Made by a program: the position numbers and the translations under genes. From Bacteroidales bacterium (GTDB lineage: Bacteria > Bacteroidota > Bacteroidia > Bacteroidales > VadinHA17), in assembly GCA_003142255.1 (NCBI GenBank), contig PLLO01000012.1, forward strand, positions 186,001-250,000: DNA of 64,000 nucleotides, read 5' to 3'. Shown piece by piece: positions 1-12,899 of this stretch (position 1 is the stretch's first letter; each line of letters opens with the position of its first letter). Below the pieces are notes generated by a model. The model was not told where the DNA came from, ran no database searches, and saw only the letters and a program-made list of their open reading frames with translations.

Positions 1-2
1 AA

Positions 3-686
3 GCTGAGTCAGTAAGCATCGATATTTCTGATTATAATGGCATTACCGAAATTGACCACGAGGGAATTTTAGGATATGGCTTTTACCCCGGGAAGATAAA
101 GGGCGAAGGCTTATTTATTTCAGTGCTGAGAAAAACAGGAAGACAGAATATCATTTCAGAACGCAATAAAAAAGGCTCAGATAACAAATTAACAAGAGAA
201 GAGAGATCAGTTGCCCTTGACTGGACTTTATTTAAGGAGGAGAACCTTATCAAACCAGGAGATACAGTGTTTTATTTTCCGGGGAATAATGAAGATTACA
301 ACCTTTTGTCAAAGAGATTGAAAATGGTCAGTCCGGGCACCAGGATTTTTACCACCAAGCAAAATAAGTATCTTCCCTCTCACGATCTCGCCATGTCAGT
401 ATCCCTGAAAAAGAATGTTTTCCCTTCAATCGATCTTGATCTTCCGGATTCACTCTCTTACCTGCACAGGGAAAGCATCGGCCCCGGGAATTCTGAAAAA
501 GGATGGAATCTGATCTCATACAGGGGAGTCCTTCTGGGCTTTGTCAATAATATAGGGAACCGTCTTAATAACTACTACCCTGTGGAATGGAGGATCAGAA
601 TGGATCCATCCTCAAAAGTTGATAAAGATGCAATAGTGTGGGATAATTCTGACCTGAATTTATTGAATGATTTGATAGATTTGTGA
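3..686 (+). CDS. RsmF-like rRNA cytosine-C5 methyltransferase, C-terminal part (5' truncated)
   Basis: The reading frame is open from base 3 with no start in the window, so the N-terminal methylase domain lies upstream. What remains (about 227 residues) resembles the C-terminal region of Bacteroidota NOL1/NOP2/Sun-family rRNA methylases. It opens with the end of the catalytic part (GFYPGKIKGEGLFISVLRK, where these enzymes carry a conserved FxP...GEGFF segment). The PUA-like RNA-binding tail follows, with LISYRGVLLGFVNNIGNRLNN and a YPVEWRIRM end. The family methylates C5 of cytosine in 16S rRNA using S-adenosylmethionine. The catalytic cysteines cannot be checked because they are outside the window. 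fhs follows 21 bp downstream on the same strand. Confidence 0.8.
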   Translation, partial: AESVSIDISDYNGITEIDHEGILGYGFYPGKIKGEGLFISVLRKTGRQNIISERNKKGSDNKLTREERSVALDWTLFKEENLIKPGDTVFYFPGNNEDYNLLSKRLKMVSPGTRIFTTKQNKYLPSHDLAMSVSLKKNVFPSIDLDLPDSLSYLHRESIGPGNSEKGWNLISYRGVLLGFVNNIGNRLNNYYPVEWRIRMDPSSKVDKDAIVWDNSDLNLLNDLIDL

Positions 687-707
687 TAAAATGAATTATT
701 TATATTT

Positions 708-2378
708 ATGAAGCAGGATATTGAAATCGCTCAGGAGGCTAAGATAAGGCCAATCGTAAAAATAGCTGACAAGCTTGGGATACCGCATGATGAACTTGAA
801 TTGTACGGTAAATACAAGGCTAAGATTCCATTGCATTTCATCGACGAAGAAAAGATAAAAAATGCTAAGCTTATACTCGTCACGGCTATAACACCAACAC
901 CGTCAGGAGAAGGGAAAACGACTACTTCCATAGGGCTTGCACAGGCTCTCAACCGGATAGGTAAAAAAGCAACTGTCGTATTGCGTGAGCCTTCTCTTGG
1001 TCCAGTATTTGGTATAAAGGGAGGTGCCGCCGGAGGCGGATATTCACAGGTAATACCGATGGAAGACATTAACCTTCACTTTACTGGCGATATCTCGGCA
1101 GTAGAAAAGGCGCATAATCTTCTGGCAGCCCTCATCGATAACAATATCCAGCTAAAAGAAGGGAACCTTGGGATAGATCCGAGAACGATCGAATGGAAAA
1201 GGGTGATGGATATGAATGAAAGATCGCTGCGTGATATCGTGATCGGTCTGGGAGGAACATCAGAAGGAGTTCCTCGTCAATCGGGATTTGATATCACTGC
1301 AGCTTCAGAAGTTATGGCAACGCTTTGCCTTTCAAAAGACCTGACCGACCTTAAGCAGAGGCTCGGTAATATTTTTGTCGGCTTTACATATTCCGACAAG
1401 CCTGTATTTGCCCGTGACCTTAAGGCACAGGGAGCAATGGCTGCTCTTCTTAAGGACGCAATAAAGCCAAACCTTGTTCAGACACTTGAAGGAACTCCCG
1501 CGATCATTCATGGCGGGCCTTTTGCAAATATTGCACAGGGAACAAATTCAATCATTGCAACAAAAACAGGTCTTTCACTGAGCGATTATGTTGTAACTGA
1601 AGCCGGTTTTGCCAGTGAACTGGGTGCAGAGAAATTCTTTGACATCAAATCTCAGGTTGGAAACCTGAAGACAAATGCAGTCGTTATTGTGGTAACAGTC
1701 AAGGCTTTGAAATATCACGGCGGAGCGAAGCTGTCAACGCTTCATAATGAAGATATTGATCTTCTTCAGAAAGGCTTCGATAACCTTGACAAGCATATCG
1801 AGAATATGAAGTGTTTCGGGTTTAACCCGATTATTGCAGTGAACAGGTTTGATTCAGATACCGCTGCAGAACTTGAGCTGCTTGAAAAACACTGCAAATC
1901 GCAGAATGTAAAGGTTGCCATAAATGAGTGCTGGGCCAGGGGCGGAGAAGGCGCTGTGGAACTTGCAAACAAGGTAATCGAGACTATTTCTGATTGCTCC
2001 GATTGCTTCAAGCCGCTCTATGATCCTTCCTGGTCTTTTGAGGAGAAGATTGAGACCATATGTAAAAAAATGTACGGTGCCGATCATGTCGAATATGCGT
2101 TAAAGGCCAAATCCCAGCTTGAAAAGATAGAGAAGCTAGGGCTCGGTAACCTTGCTGTTTGTATTGCCAAGACGCAGAAATCTCTTTCCGACGACCCAAA
2201 TAGAAGAGGTCGTCCTCAGGGATTCACTATTAAGATCAGGGAAGTGCAATTGTCGTCCGGAGCCGGATTCATAGTTCCGATCGCCGGTAATATAATGAGG
2301 ATGCCGGGGCTTCCCGTTTCTCCATCTGCCGAGAAGATCGATATTGACGGAGATGGCAAAATATCAGGTTTATTCTGA
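708..2378 (+). CDS. fhs: Formate--tetrahydrofolate ligase
   Basis: This cytosolic enzyme joins formate to tetrahydrofolate with ATP to give 10-formyl-THF, feeding purine and formyl-Met-tRNA synthesis or, in reverse, formate release. The 556-residue length is normal. The ATP-binding loop TPSGEGKTT is at residues 64-72. The family signature EPSLGPVFGIKGGAAGGGYSQV lies at about 94-115 and the C-terminal PGLPVSPSAEKID segment is intact. The ATG lies 21 bp after the methylase stop, so the two may share a transcript. Together with gcvP about 7 kb downstream it points to folate one-carbon metabolism, but the pair is not an operon. Confidence 0.97.
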   Translation: MKQDIEIAQEAKIRPIVKIADKLGIPHDELELYGKYKAKIPLHFIDEEKIKNAKLILVTAITPTPSGEGKTTTSIGLAQALNRIGKKATVVLREPSLGPVFGIKGGAAGGGYSQVIPMEDINLHFTGDISAVEKAHNLLAALIDNNIQLKEGNLGIDPRTIEWKRVMDMNERSLRDIVIGLGGTSEGVPRQSGFDITAASEVMATLCLSKDLTDLKQRLGNIFVGFTYSDKPVFARDLKAQGAMAALLKDAIKPNLVQTLEGTPAIIHGGPFANIAQGTNSIIATKTGLSLSDYVVTEAGFASELGAEKFFDIKSQVGNLKTNAVVIVVTVKALKYHGGAKLSTLHNEDIDLLQKGFDNLDKHIENMKCFGFNPIIAVNRFDSDTAAELELLEKHCKSQNVKVAINECWARGGEGAVELANKVIETISDCSDCFKPLYDPSWSFEEKIETICKKMYGADHVEYALKAKSQLEKIEKLGLGNLAVCIAKTQKSLSDDPNRRGRPQGFTIKIREVQLSSGAGFIVPIAGNIMRMPGLPVSPSAEKIDIDGDGKISGLF

Positions 2379-2429
2379 TTATCTTAATCATATTTGACCG
2401 GTAAGGGATTCGTTTAGTAATCATAATGA

Positions 2430-6335
<3,906 letters not shown>

Positions 6336-6431
6336 AAGAAATGTTTTTTCAAATTTACCGTTTAACTTATTAAACAGCAATGTAAAAAGAGATATATTAA
6401 TTATCTGGCACAATTTTAGAATCAGGAAAGA

Positions 6432-6464
6432 TTGCAACGGTAGGATTAATATTTGATATTTTTG
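6432..6464 (+). promoter_or_regulatory. Bacteroidota-type promoter for the DUF4294 gene
   Basis: TTG at 6432-6434 and TATTTTTG at 6457-6464, separated by 22 bp, match the Bacteroidota -33/-7 consensus. Transcription would begin near 6469, about 10 bases before the TTG start codon at 6479. Confidence 0.55.
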
Positions 6465-6478
6465 TAAAAACTTCACAA

Positions 6479-7102
6479 TTGAAAAAAGGAGCCGCCATAT
6501 TTTTCTCTTTATTAATCACATCTCTGGCTTCAGGGCAGGCAGATTCTGCAAAACAGATTAAGGATTCAATCCCTGACCGTGTTTATCTTCTTCAGAAGGT
6601 GAACAGGAATGGAGAGACCCTCCCTGAAGTTGAAATCAAAGAAGTATCTGTATTGGCGCATTCGAAAAGCGGTGAGAGGAAGGTCCAGTCGGATTACAGG
6701 AAATACCAAAGGCTTTTATATAATCTGAAACTGGTTTATCCGTACGCGCTGATTGTCAGGTCAAGACTCTCACAGGCAAATGATGATCTGGCTCAAATGA
6801 AAAGCGACAAGGAAAGGAGGAAGTATATCAAGAACTTCGAAAAAGAGATATTCGATAAATATGAGGGCCAGATAAGCGAAATGACAATTACTCAGGGACG
6901 CCTTCTTATAAAGCTCATAGACAGGGAGACACAGAATACTTCTTATGACCTGATACGCCAGTACAGAGGTGGTCTGACTGCTGCTTTCTGGCAGGGAATT
7001 GCAAGGATTTTCGGAACGAATCTCAAAGAGGGATATGATCCCTACGGAGATGATGCCATTATAGAGTTCATTATCCGGGATATGGAAGCCGGTGCATTTT
7101 AA
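6479..7102 (+). CDS. DUF4294 domain-containing exported protein
   Basis: A 207-residue protein with a signal peptide (MKKGAAIFFSLLITSLASGQA). It has the DUF4294 core at about 75-200, including YKYQRLLYNLKLVYPYA, ITQGRLLIKLIDRET and a GYDPYGDD end. The family is nearly restricted to Bacteroidota and has no known biochemical role. The start is TTG; no ATG exists between the promoter and the signal peptide. thpR follows after 26 bp on the same strand and may be cotranscribed. Confidence 0.8.
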   Translation: MKKGAAIFFSLLITSLASGQADSAKQIKDSIPDRVYLLQKVNRNGETLPEVEIKEVSVLAHSKSGERKVQSDYRKYQRLLYNLKLVYPYALIVRSRLSQANDDLAQMKSDKERRKYIKNFEKEIFDKYEGQISEMTITQGRLLIKLIDRETQNTSYDLIRQYRGGLTAAFWQGIARIFGTNLKEGYDPYGDDAIIEFIIRDMEAGAF

Positions 7103-7128
7103 CCACGTCAAGAAATTCAGCAATACTG

Positions 7129-7689
7129 GTGAAAAGAATTTTTATTGCCCTGAAAATTGAACCCGGCACGAAGTTGGCGGAGATACTTCAATCACTTAAA
7201 TCACTGGCGGCAGAAGAAAAGGTAAACTGGGTCGATCCGGTCAATATTCACATCACTCTTGCCTTCCTTGGCGACACGGAGGAGGATAGAATAAAAATTG
7301 CAGGGTTGTTGCTGAAAAGAGAATGCTCCGGTTTTGGTGAATTTACTTTCATGCTTAAAGGAGCAGGGCTTTTCAGGAATTTCCGCGATCCGAGGATCAT
7401 CTGGATCGGAATTGCAGAACCTGAAGCGCTTATCCGCCTCAATGAAAAGATAGCGACCGGCTTAAGAGATACGGGTTTCAGAATTGAAGATCGGCCCTTC
7501 AAGCCCCATATTACAATTGGCAGGATCAAGCTCCTGAAAAAACCGGAAATCTTAAAGTCATTTCTCGATAAATATGGTGAAGTCGAAATCCAGGAGGTTA
7601 ATGTCAGGGAGGTGATCCTTTTTGAGAGCATTCTGAGACCTTCAGGCCCGATTTATAAACCAATCGGCAGGTTCACTCTTGCCAGCTAA
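7129..7689 (+). CDS. thpR: RNA 2',3'-cyclic phosphodiesterase, 2H family
   Basis: A 186-residue two-histidine (2H) phosphoesterase. The two catalytic HxT/S motifs are HITL at 41-44 and HITI at 127-130, each at the expected end of a beta strand. The family (formerly LigT) hydrolyses 2',3'-cyclic phosphates on RNA and can join tRNA halves in vitro. The start is GTG at 7129. The stop codon overlaps the stop of the convergent sugar transferase gene by 4 bp, leaving no room for a separate terminator. Confidence 0.9.
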   Translation: MKRIFIALKIEPGTKLAEILQSLKSLAAEEKVNWVDPVNIHITLAFLGDTEEDRIKIAGLLLKRECSGFGEFTFMLKGAGLFRNFRDPRIIWIGIAEPEALIRLNEKIATGLRDTGFRIEDRPFKPHITIGRIKLLKKPEILKSFLDKYGEVEIQEVNVREVILFESILRPSGPIYKPIGRFTLAS

Positions 7690-8330
7690 ATTCCCTTGCC
7701 TTTGAAAACTGTTCCGATCGTAAGGATAATGATTTTCAGATCGAACCAGGTTGATCTGGTTTTCAGATAAAAGAGGTCGTAATCAAGCCTTTCAATCATC
7801 CCATCGACACTCGATGCATACCCGTATTTTACCTGTCCCCATGAGGTGATACCCGGTTTTACCTTATGAAGCTCGATATACTGCGGGGCACTTTTAATTA
7901 TCTGATTGATGAAAAAAAGGCGTTCTGGCCGCGGCCCCACGATTGACATTTCACCTTTCAGGACATTAATAAAATTCGGGATTTCATCGAGCCGGTACTT
8001 TCTTAAAAACCTTCCTGTTCTGGTAACTCTCTCGTCGCCGGAGGCCGACAAAAACGGTTCTCCCTTTTCAGCATCATAAACCATCGATCTGAACTTATAG
8101 ATTGAGAATGGTTTTCCGTCCTTCCCGATCCTGTCCTGGGTATATATAACCGGACCTTTAACTGATAACCTGATAACGACTGCCAGCATCAATAAAAAAG
8201 GGCTCAGAAGCAACAGAATAATAATGGAGAAAAGATAATCGGCCAGAATTTTACTAAATGAATAGAGAGTCGGCATCTCCTTTATTTTGCCATTTTTCGT
8301 ACCAGAACCGTTGTCTCCCTGATCGTTCAT
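7686..8330 (-). CDS. Undecaprenyl-phosphate sugar phosphotransferase (bacterial sugar transferase)
   Basis: A 214-residue initiating glycosyltransferase of the short WcaJ/PglC-like type. One membrane-dipping helix (about 32-54) precedes a cytoplasmic catalytic domain with KFRSMVYDAE at 79-88, the Asp-Glu dyad in RLDEIPNF (D115, E116) and VGPRPE at 131-136. It transfers a sugar-1-phosphate from a UDP-sugar to undecaprenyl phosphate, starting synthesis of a surface polysaccharide or glycan. The sugar cannot be read from the sequence. No polysaccharide gene cluster flanks it, so it may serve genes located elsewhere. Confidence 0.9.
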   Translation of the reverse strand: MNDQGDNGSGTKNGKIKEMPTLYSFSKILADYLFSIIILLLLSPFLLMLAVVIRLSVKGPVIYTQDRIGKDGKPFSIYKFRSMVYDAEKGEPFLSASGDERVTRTGRFLRKYRLDEIPNFINVLKGEMSIVGPRPERLFFINQIIKSAPQYIELHKVKPGITSWGQVKYGYASSVDGMIERLDYDLFYLKTRSTWFDLKIIILTIGTVFKGKGI

Positions 8331-8452
8331 ATTTTTTAAAATGCCAGATTAATGATTTATTTTCATGAAGATAGCAACAAATATATTCAATGAATGATTT
8401 AAGTTCTGAATCCTGATAAACAATTTTTATATTTTTACTTCGTAGAAACCTG

Positions 8453-9118
8453 ATGCCACCTTTACAGATGACAGATAATTTTGAAGCCAAAGGAAAAAGA
8501 AAAAATCTTGTCAGGGAACTCCGGCAGAAAGGGATAACTGATGAGGAAGTCCTTAGAGCGATAGATATTGTCCCAAGGCATCTCTTCATGGATCCCGCCT
8601 TCCTTAGTCATGCTTACGTTGACAAGGCTTTCCCGATCGCATCAGGACAGACAATCTCTCAGCCCTATACAGTAGCAGTGCAGACCTCTCTTCTGAAAGT
8701 AAAGAAAAGGGATAAGATACTTGAAATTGGTACCGGCTCGGGCTACCAGGCTGCAATACTTGCCGAGATGGGCGCAAAAGTCTATACAATAGAACGTTTC
8801 AGGGAATTATATCTTAAAGCTCAGGCAACACTTACGTCACTTGGATACTCAGCAGATTTCTTTTATGGGGACGGCCATGTGGGGAAGCCGCAATATGGGC
8901 CCTATGATGAAATATTAATAACCGCTGCAACTAATGAAATTCCATCCGGCCTGCTTAACCAGCTTAAGATCGGAGGCAGGTTGGTGGTACCGCTTGGCGA
9001 CAACAATTCACAGATTATGACTCTTGTTCAGCGTACAGGTGAAGATGCTTTTGAATATTCGTCTCACGGACTTTTTGTTTTTGTCCCGATGCTTAAAGGG
9101 ACTGTCAATGGAAAATGA
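8453..9118 (+). CDS. pcm: Protein-L-isoaspartate O-methyltransferase
   Basis: A 221-residue SAM-dependent methyltransferase that starts repair of isoaspartyl residues in damaged proteins. The family motif SGQTISQPYTVA is at about 64-75, the SAM-binding LEIGTGSGYQ at 90-99 and GGRLVVPLG near the C terminus. A second in-frame ATG at 8468 (MTDNFEAKG) is an equally good start. The next gene begins 6 bp after the stop, so pcm and the metallo-hydrolase form an operon. Confidence 0.93.
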   Translation: MPPLQMTDNFEAKGKRKNLVRELRQKGITDEEVLRAIDIVPRHLFMDPAFLSHAYVDKAFPIASGQTISQPYTVAVQTSLLKVKKRDKILEIGTGSGYQAAILAEMGAKVYTIERFRELYLKAQATLTSLGYSADFFYGDGHVGKPQYGPYDEILITAATNEIPSGLLNQLKIGGRLVVPLGDNNSQIMTLVQRTGEDAFEYSSHGLFVFVPMLKGTVNGK

Positions 9119-9124
9119 TTTCTT

Positions 9125-9772
9125 ATGGAAATATTCAGACTTGTTTTTTCCCCGATTGAAGTAAATACATATATCCTGGCTGATGCCTCAGGCAAATGTG
9201 CTGTTATTGATTGCGGATGTTACGGCATGAAAGAGTTTGGCAGGCTTTCACTATTTCTTCAAAAGAAAAATCTTACCCCTGAGCTGCTGCTGAACACTCA
9301 TTGTCATCTCGATCATGTCTTCGGAAACGGAATGTTTTTAGAGAAATATGGATTAAGGACATTCTCACATAAGTTGGAGGAAGAGAACAGGATTGATTCA
9401 CCGGACCATGCTCAGCTTTTTGGACTATCAATGGAAATGCCACCTGAACCTCAGAGGTTTCTGAATGACGGAGACACTGTGACCTTCGGATCGGAAAACC
9501 TTCTGGTATTAGATGTTCCGGGACATACCGCAGGGAGCATAGCCTTTTATAGCAGCAAAGACGGAGTTGTGTTCACCGGCGATGCTCTCTTCTCGGGAAG
9601 CATTGGCAGAACTGATCTGCCCGGAGGAAGCTACGAAGCACTTATTCACAGCATAAAAAGCAAACTATTTGTTCTCCCGCCCTCTACAATTGTATATCCG
9701 GGCCATGGCGAAGCAACCACCATTGAAAAGGAGTTGAAAACAAATCCTTATTTTAGTAATACAAATAGCTAA
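9125..9772 (+). CDS. Metallo-beta-lactamase-fold hydrolase (glyoxalase II-like)
   Basis: A 215-residue MBL-fold enzyme with the full dinuclear metal site: THCHLDH at 58-64, H134 in VPGHTAGS, D153 in FTGDALF and H194 in YPGHGE. This order fits the glyoxalase II-like thioester hydrolase branch. The substrate is not determined; hydroxyacylglutathione is unlikely to be the native one in this phylum. It is translated 6 bp after pcm. Confidence 0.87.
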   Translation: MEIFRLVFSPIEVNTYILADASGKCAVIDCGCYGMKEFGRLSLFLQKKNLTPELLLNTHCHLDHVFGNGMFLEKYGLRTFSHKLEEENRIDSPDHAQLFGLSMEMPPEPQRFLNDGDTVTFGSENLLVLDVPGHTAGSIAFYSSKDGVVFTGDALFSGSIGRTDLPGGSYEALIHSIKSKLFVLPPSTIVYPGHGEATTIEKELKTNPYFSNTNS

Positions 9773-9777
9773 TTTTG
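9770..9777 (+). promoter_or_regulatory. Possible -7 element for gcvP
   Basis: TAATTTTG matches TAnnTTTG exactly. No clear TTG is seen about 20 bp upstream, so this rests on one box. It would give a leader of about 60 bases; I see no glycine riboswitch fold in that leader. Confidence 0.35.
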
Positions 9778-9844
9778 CGCAAATTCCGATTAAATCCTCG
9801 AAACTCAGATTTCATTTATTTGTTAATAAGTAAAAACTAATTAT

Positions 9845-12736
9845 ATGTCATCAGATAAATTCATCAATCGTCACAGGGGACCGCGTGAAAGTGAACTGCC
9901 CCGAATGCTAATGGCCATTGGCGTCGATTCGCTTGATCAGCTGATCGATAAAACTGTACCTGGCAACATAAGGCTTAATAAGCCACTTGTTTTACCCAAA
10001 GCCATGAGCGAATATGAATACCTTATTTACCTGAAGAAGATGGGCGCTGAAAACAAGCTGTTCCGCTCCTTGATAGGACAGGGATATTATGGGGTGGCTT
10101 TATTGTCGGTTGTGACCAGGAATGTACTCGAAAACCCTTCATGGTATACATCATATACTCCTTACCAGGCTGAGATATCACAGGGAAGACTTGAAGCGCT
10201 TCTCAATTTTCAGACCATGATCATTGATATGACAGGCATGCAGATAGCCAATGCATCTCTTCTGGATGAGGCAACAGCTGCTGCTGAAGCTATGATAATG
10301 ATGTTCAATGCCCGTTCAAGGGCTGCCGTAAAAGCGGGAGCAAATAAATTTTTTGTCGATGAGGATATCTTCGTGCAGACGCGTGATGTAATAATTACCA
10401 GGTCAAAGCCTCTGGGGATAGAGCTGGTATTTGGCAAGTTTGAGGAGGCACAGCTGGATGAAATGTTTTTTGGAGTTTTTGCCCAGTATCCCGCTGCTTC
10501 CGGGCAGATAAAGGATTATAGCGCATTTACCAGTAAAGCTCATGCTGTAGGTGCTCTTTTCGGTGTGGCTGCCGATTTAATGAGCCTTGCACTTCTTACA
10601 CCTCCCGGTGAATGGGGCGCTGATATTGTCGTCGGTTCAAGCCAGAGGTTTGGCCTCCCGATGAGCTTCGGAGGACCGCATGCCGGTTTCTTTGCCACAA
10701 GGGATGAACTTAAACGCAGCATGCCGGGACGAATCATTGGTGTATCTATTGACGCACAGGGAAATACAGCTTTGAGGATGGCTCTTCAGACCAGGGAGCA
10801 GCATATCAAGCGCGAAAGGGCAACTTCGAATATATGTACTGCCCAGGCACTTCTTGCAATCATGAGCGGTATGTATGCCCAGTACCATGGACCTGAAGGT
10901 TTGAAAAACATTGCTTCACATATCCATAAGTCAGCCTGCACATTAAGCTGCTCACTGAAGGAGCTTGGCTACAGACAGCTTAATCCGATATTTTTTGATA
11001 CTATTAGAATTGAACTTCACTCACGCAGAGAACAGAATGAAATCAGGAAGCTGGCAGAGGCAGGTGAATTGAATTTTTATTACCCTGATGAAAAAACAAT
11101 AAGCATAAGTGTGGATGAGGTCATCTCATTCGAGGAGATCAATTCCATTCTTGAGGTTTTTGCTAATGCTGCCGGCAAGCATGCCAGACATGTCGATACT
11201 TATTGTGACTGTAAATGCATTGATGAGAAATTCCTGAGAAAATCTGCTTTTCTCGAAAGGGCTGCATTTACCCGTTATCACAGCGAAACTGAGATGATGC
11301 GATATATCAAGATGCTTGAACGCAAGGATTTCTCGCTTACCCACTGTATGATATCTCTCGGCTCCTGCACTATGAAGCTTAACCCTGCTACATCGATGTT
11401 TGCCATGAGCTGGCCGGAATTTGCCAATGTCCATCCTTTTGTTCCAAAGGAACAGGCAGCAGGCTACTACCATCTAATGGATGAACTTGGTGAGGCTCTT
11501 AAGGAGATAACAGGTTTCTCAGCCATCTCTTTCCAGCCTAATTCAGGTGCTGCCGGTGAGTATGCCGGGCTGATGGTAATCAGGGAATACCACATTAATA
11601 AGGGAAATGCTCATAGGAATGTTGTTCTTATACCATCTTCAGCTCATGGTACCAATCCCGCCAGCGCAGTTATGGCCGGGATGCACGTAGTTGTTGTTGA
11701 ATGTGACGAGATGGGAAACATAAATGTTGAGGATCTCAGGAAAAAAGCAGAGGAGAACAGGGAAAACCTTGCTGCTTTCATGATCACCTACCCTTCAACC
11801 CACGGGGTATATGAAGCAGCAATCACTGAAATGACAGGGATCATTCATTCCAACGGAGGCCTCGTATATATGGATGGCGCCAATATGAATGCACAGGTAG
11901 GACTTACTAACCCGGGCCACATTGGTGCAGATATCTGTCATCTGAACCTTCATAAGACATTTGCAATTCCTCATGGAGGAGGAGGCCCCGGAGTGGGACC
12001 AATCCTCACTAATGAAGAACTTGCACCTTTCCTGCCTTCCCATCCGCTGGTAAAAACCGGTGGCAGCCATGGATCGACAGCTGTTGCAGCAGCACCGTTC
12101 GGGAGCGGCCATATACTCACTATTTCCCATGCTTATGTTATGATGATGGGGTCTGAAGGCCTTACTGAAGCTACCAAATATGCTATTCTTAATGCCAATT
12201 ATATTTCAGCTTCCCTTAAAGACTGGTTTAAAACGCTTTATACCGGCACCAATGGTTTTGTTGCTCATGAGATGATACTCGACTGCCGTAATTTAAAGGC
12301 TGAAGCCGGGATCACCGAGTCTGATATAGCCAAGAGACTTATGGATTACGGATTCCATGCACCCACATTGTCATTCCCGGTCCATGGTACGCTGATGGTG
12401 GAACCGACTGAATCGGAGTCACTGCAGGAGCTCGATAAGTTTATTGATGCAATGAAATCAATCTGGGCTGAGATTAAGGAAATAATAGATGGAAAAGCCG
12501 ACAGGGAAGATAATGTGCTTCATAATGCTCCCCATACGGTAATGGTAGTCACTGCAGATAGCTGGAACCATAGGTATAACCGTCAGAAGGCTGCCTTCCC
12601 GGCAAAGTGGATAATTGAGAATAAGTTCTGGCCATCGGTAGGAAGGATTGATGACGGCTATGGCGACAGAAACCTTATTTGTACCTGTGATCCGATAGAT
12701 TCGTACAGAGAAGGTGCCTTTGATCAAAAGGAATAG
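9845..12736 (+). CDS. gcvP: Glycine dehydrogenase (decarboxylating), P protein
   Basis: A 963-residue fused P1-P2 form of the glycine cleavage P protein. It decarboxylates glycine with pyridoxal phosphate and passes the aminomethyl group to lipoylated H protein. The N-terminal half has SYTPYQAEISQGRLEALLN and the second half has SLGSCTMKLNPATSM. The PLP lysine is K704 in LNLHKTFAIPHGGGGPG. Partners gcvT and gcvH are not in this window; lpdA at 58648 could supply the L protein. The gene stands alone between an upstream operon and a 163-bp spacer. Confidence 0.97.
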   Translation: MSSDKFINRHRGPRESELPRMLMAIGVDSLDQLIDKTVPGNIRLNKPLVLPKAMSEYEYLIYLKKMGAENKLFRSLIGQGYYGVALLSVVTRNVLENPSWYTSYTPYQAEISQGRLEALLNFQTMIIDMTGMQIANASLLDEATAAAEAMIMMFNARSRAAVKAGANKFFVDEDIFVQTRDVIITRSKPLGIELVFGKFEEAQLDEMFFGVFAQYPAASGQIKDYSAFTSKAHAVGALFGVAADLMSLALLTPPGEWGADIVVGSSQRFGLPMSFGGPHAGFFATRDELKRSMPGRIIGVSIDAQGNTALRMALQTREQHIKRERATSNICTAQALLAIMSGMYAQYHGPEGLKNIASHIHKSACTLSCSLKELGYRQLNPIFFDTIRIELHSRREQNEIRKLAEAGELNFYYPDEKTISISVDEVISFEEINSILEVFANAAGKHARHVDTYCDCKCIDEKFLRKSAFLERAAFTRYHSETEMMRYIKMLERKDFSLTHCMISLGSCTMKLNPATSMFAMSWPEFANVHPFVPKEQAAGYYHLMDELGEALKEITGFSAISFQPNSGAAGEYAGLMVIREYHINKGNAHRNVVLIPSSAHGTNPASAVMAGMHVVVVECDEMGNINVEDLRKKAEENRENLAAFMITYPSTHGVYEAAITEMTGIIHSNGGLVYMDGANMNAQVGLTNPGHIGADICHLNLHKTFAIPHGGGGPGVGPILTNEELAPFLPSHPLVKTGGSHGSTAVAAAPFGSGHILTISHAYVMMMGSEGLTEATKYAILNANYISASLKDWFKTLYTGTNGFVAHEMILDCRNLKAEAGITESDIAKRLMDYGFHAPTLSFPVHGTLMVEPTESESLQELDKFIDAMKSIWAEIKEIIDGKADREDNVLHNAPHTVMVVTADSWNHRYNRQKAAFPAKWIIENKFWPSVGRIDDGYGDRNLICTCDPIDSYREGAFDQKE

Positions 12737-12790
12737 GACAGCTGAGGAGACCGTGGTCTGATTAATCCGGTATTCCCGGGGAAATTTGAC

Positions 12791-12820
12791 ATTTAACCAT
12801 TATTAACTTCATTTAACCGG
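12791..12820 (+). promoter_or_regulatory. Three TTAAC direct repeats at 10-bp spacing (putative operator)
   Basis: TTAAC occurs at 12793, 12803 and 12813, exactly 10 bp apart, with flanks ATTTAACCAT, TATTAACTTC and ATTTAACCGG. A fourth TTAAC is at 12880, near the downstream start codon. Direct repeats on one helical face are typical of winged-helix regulators. The array is 80 bp upstream of the URO-D gene. The regulator is unknown; the response regulator encoded at 52474 is a candidate because a similar array lies beside its own genes. Confidence 0.5.
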
Positions 12821-12899
12821 AGGAGAAATTTTTTTCTCATTAATTTTATTGTCAAATTTATTCCCATTATTAATCTGACTTAACCAATAGTATAAAGTT

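Noticed and set aside
12737-12780. Short palindrome GACCGTGGTC after gcvP
   Set aside because: Too short and without a T tract; no evidence that it is a terminator.
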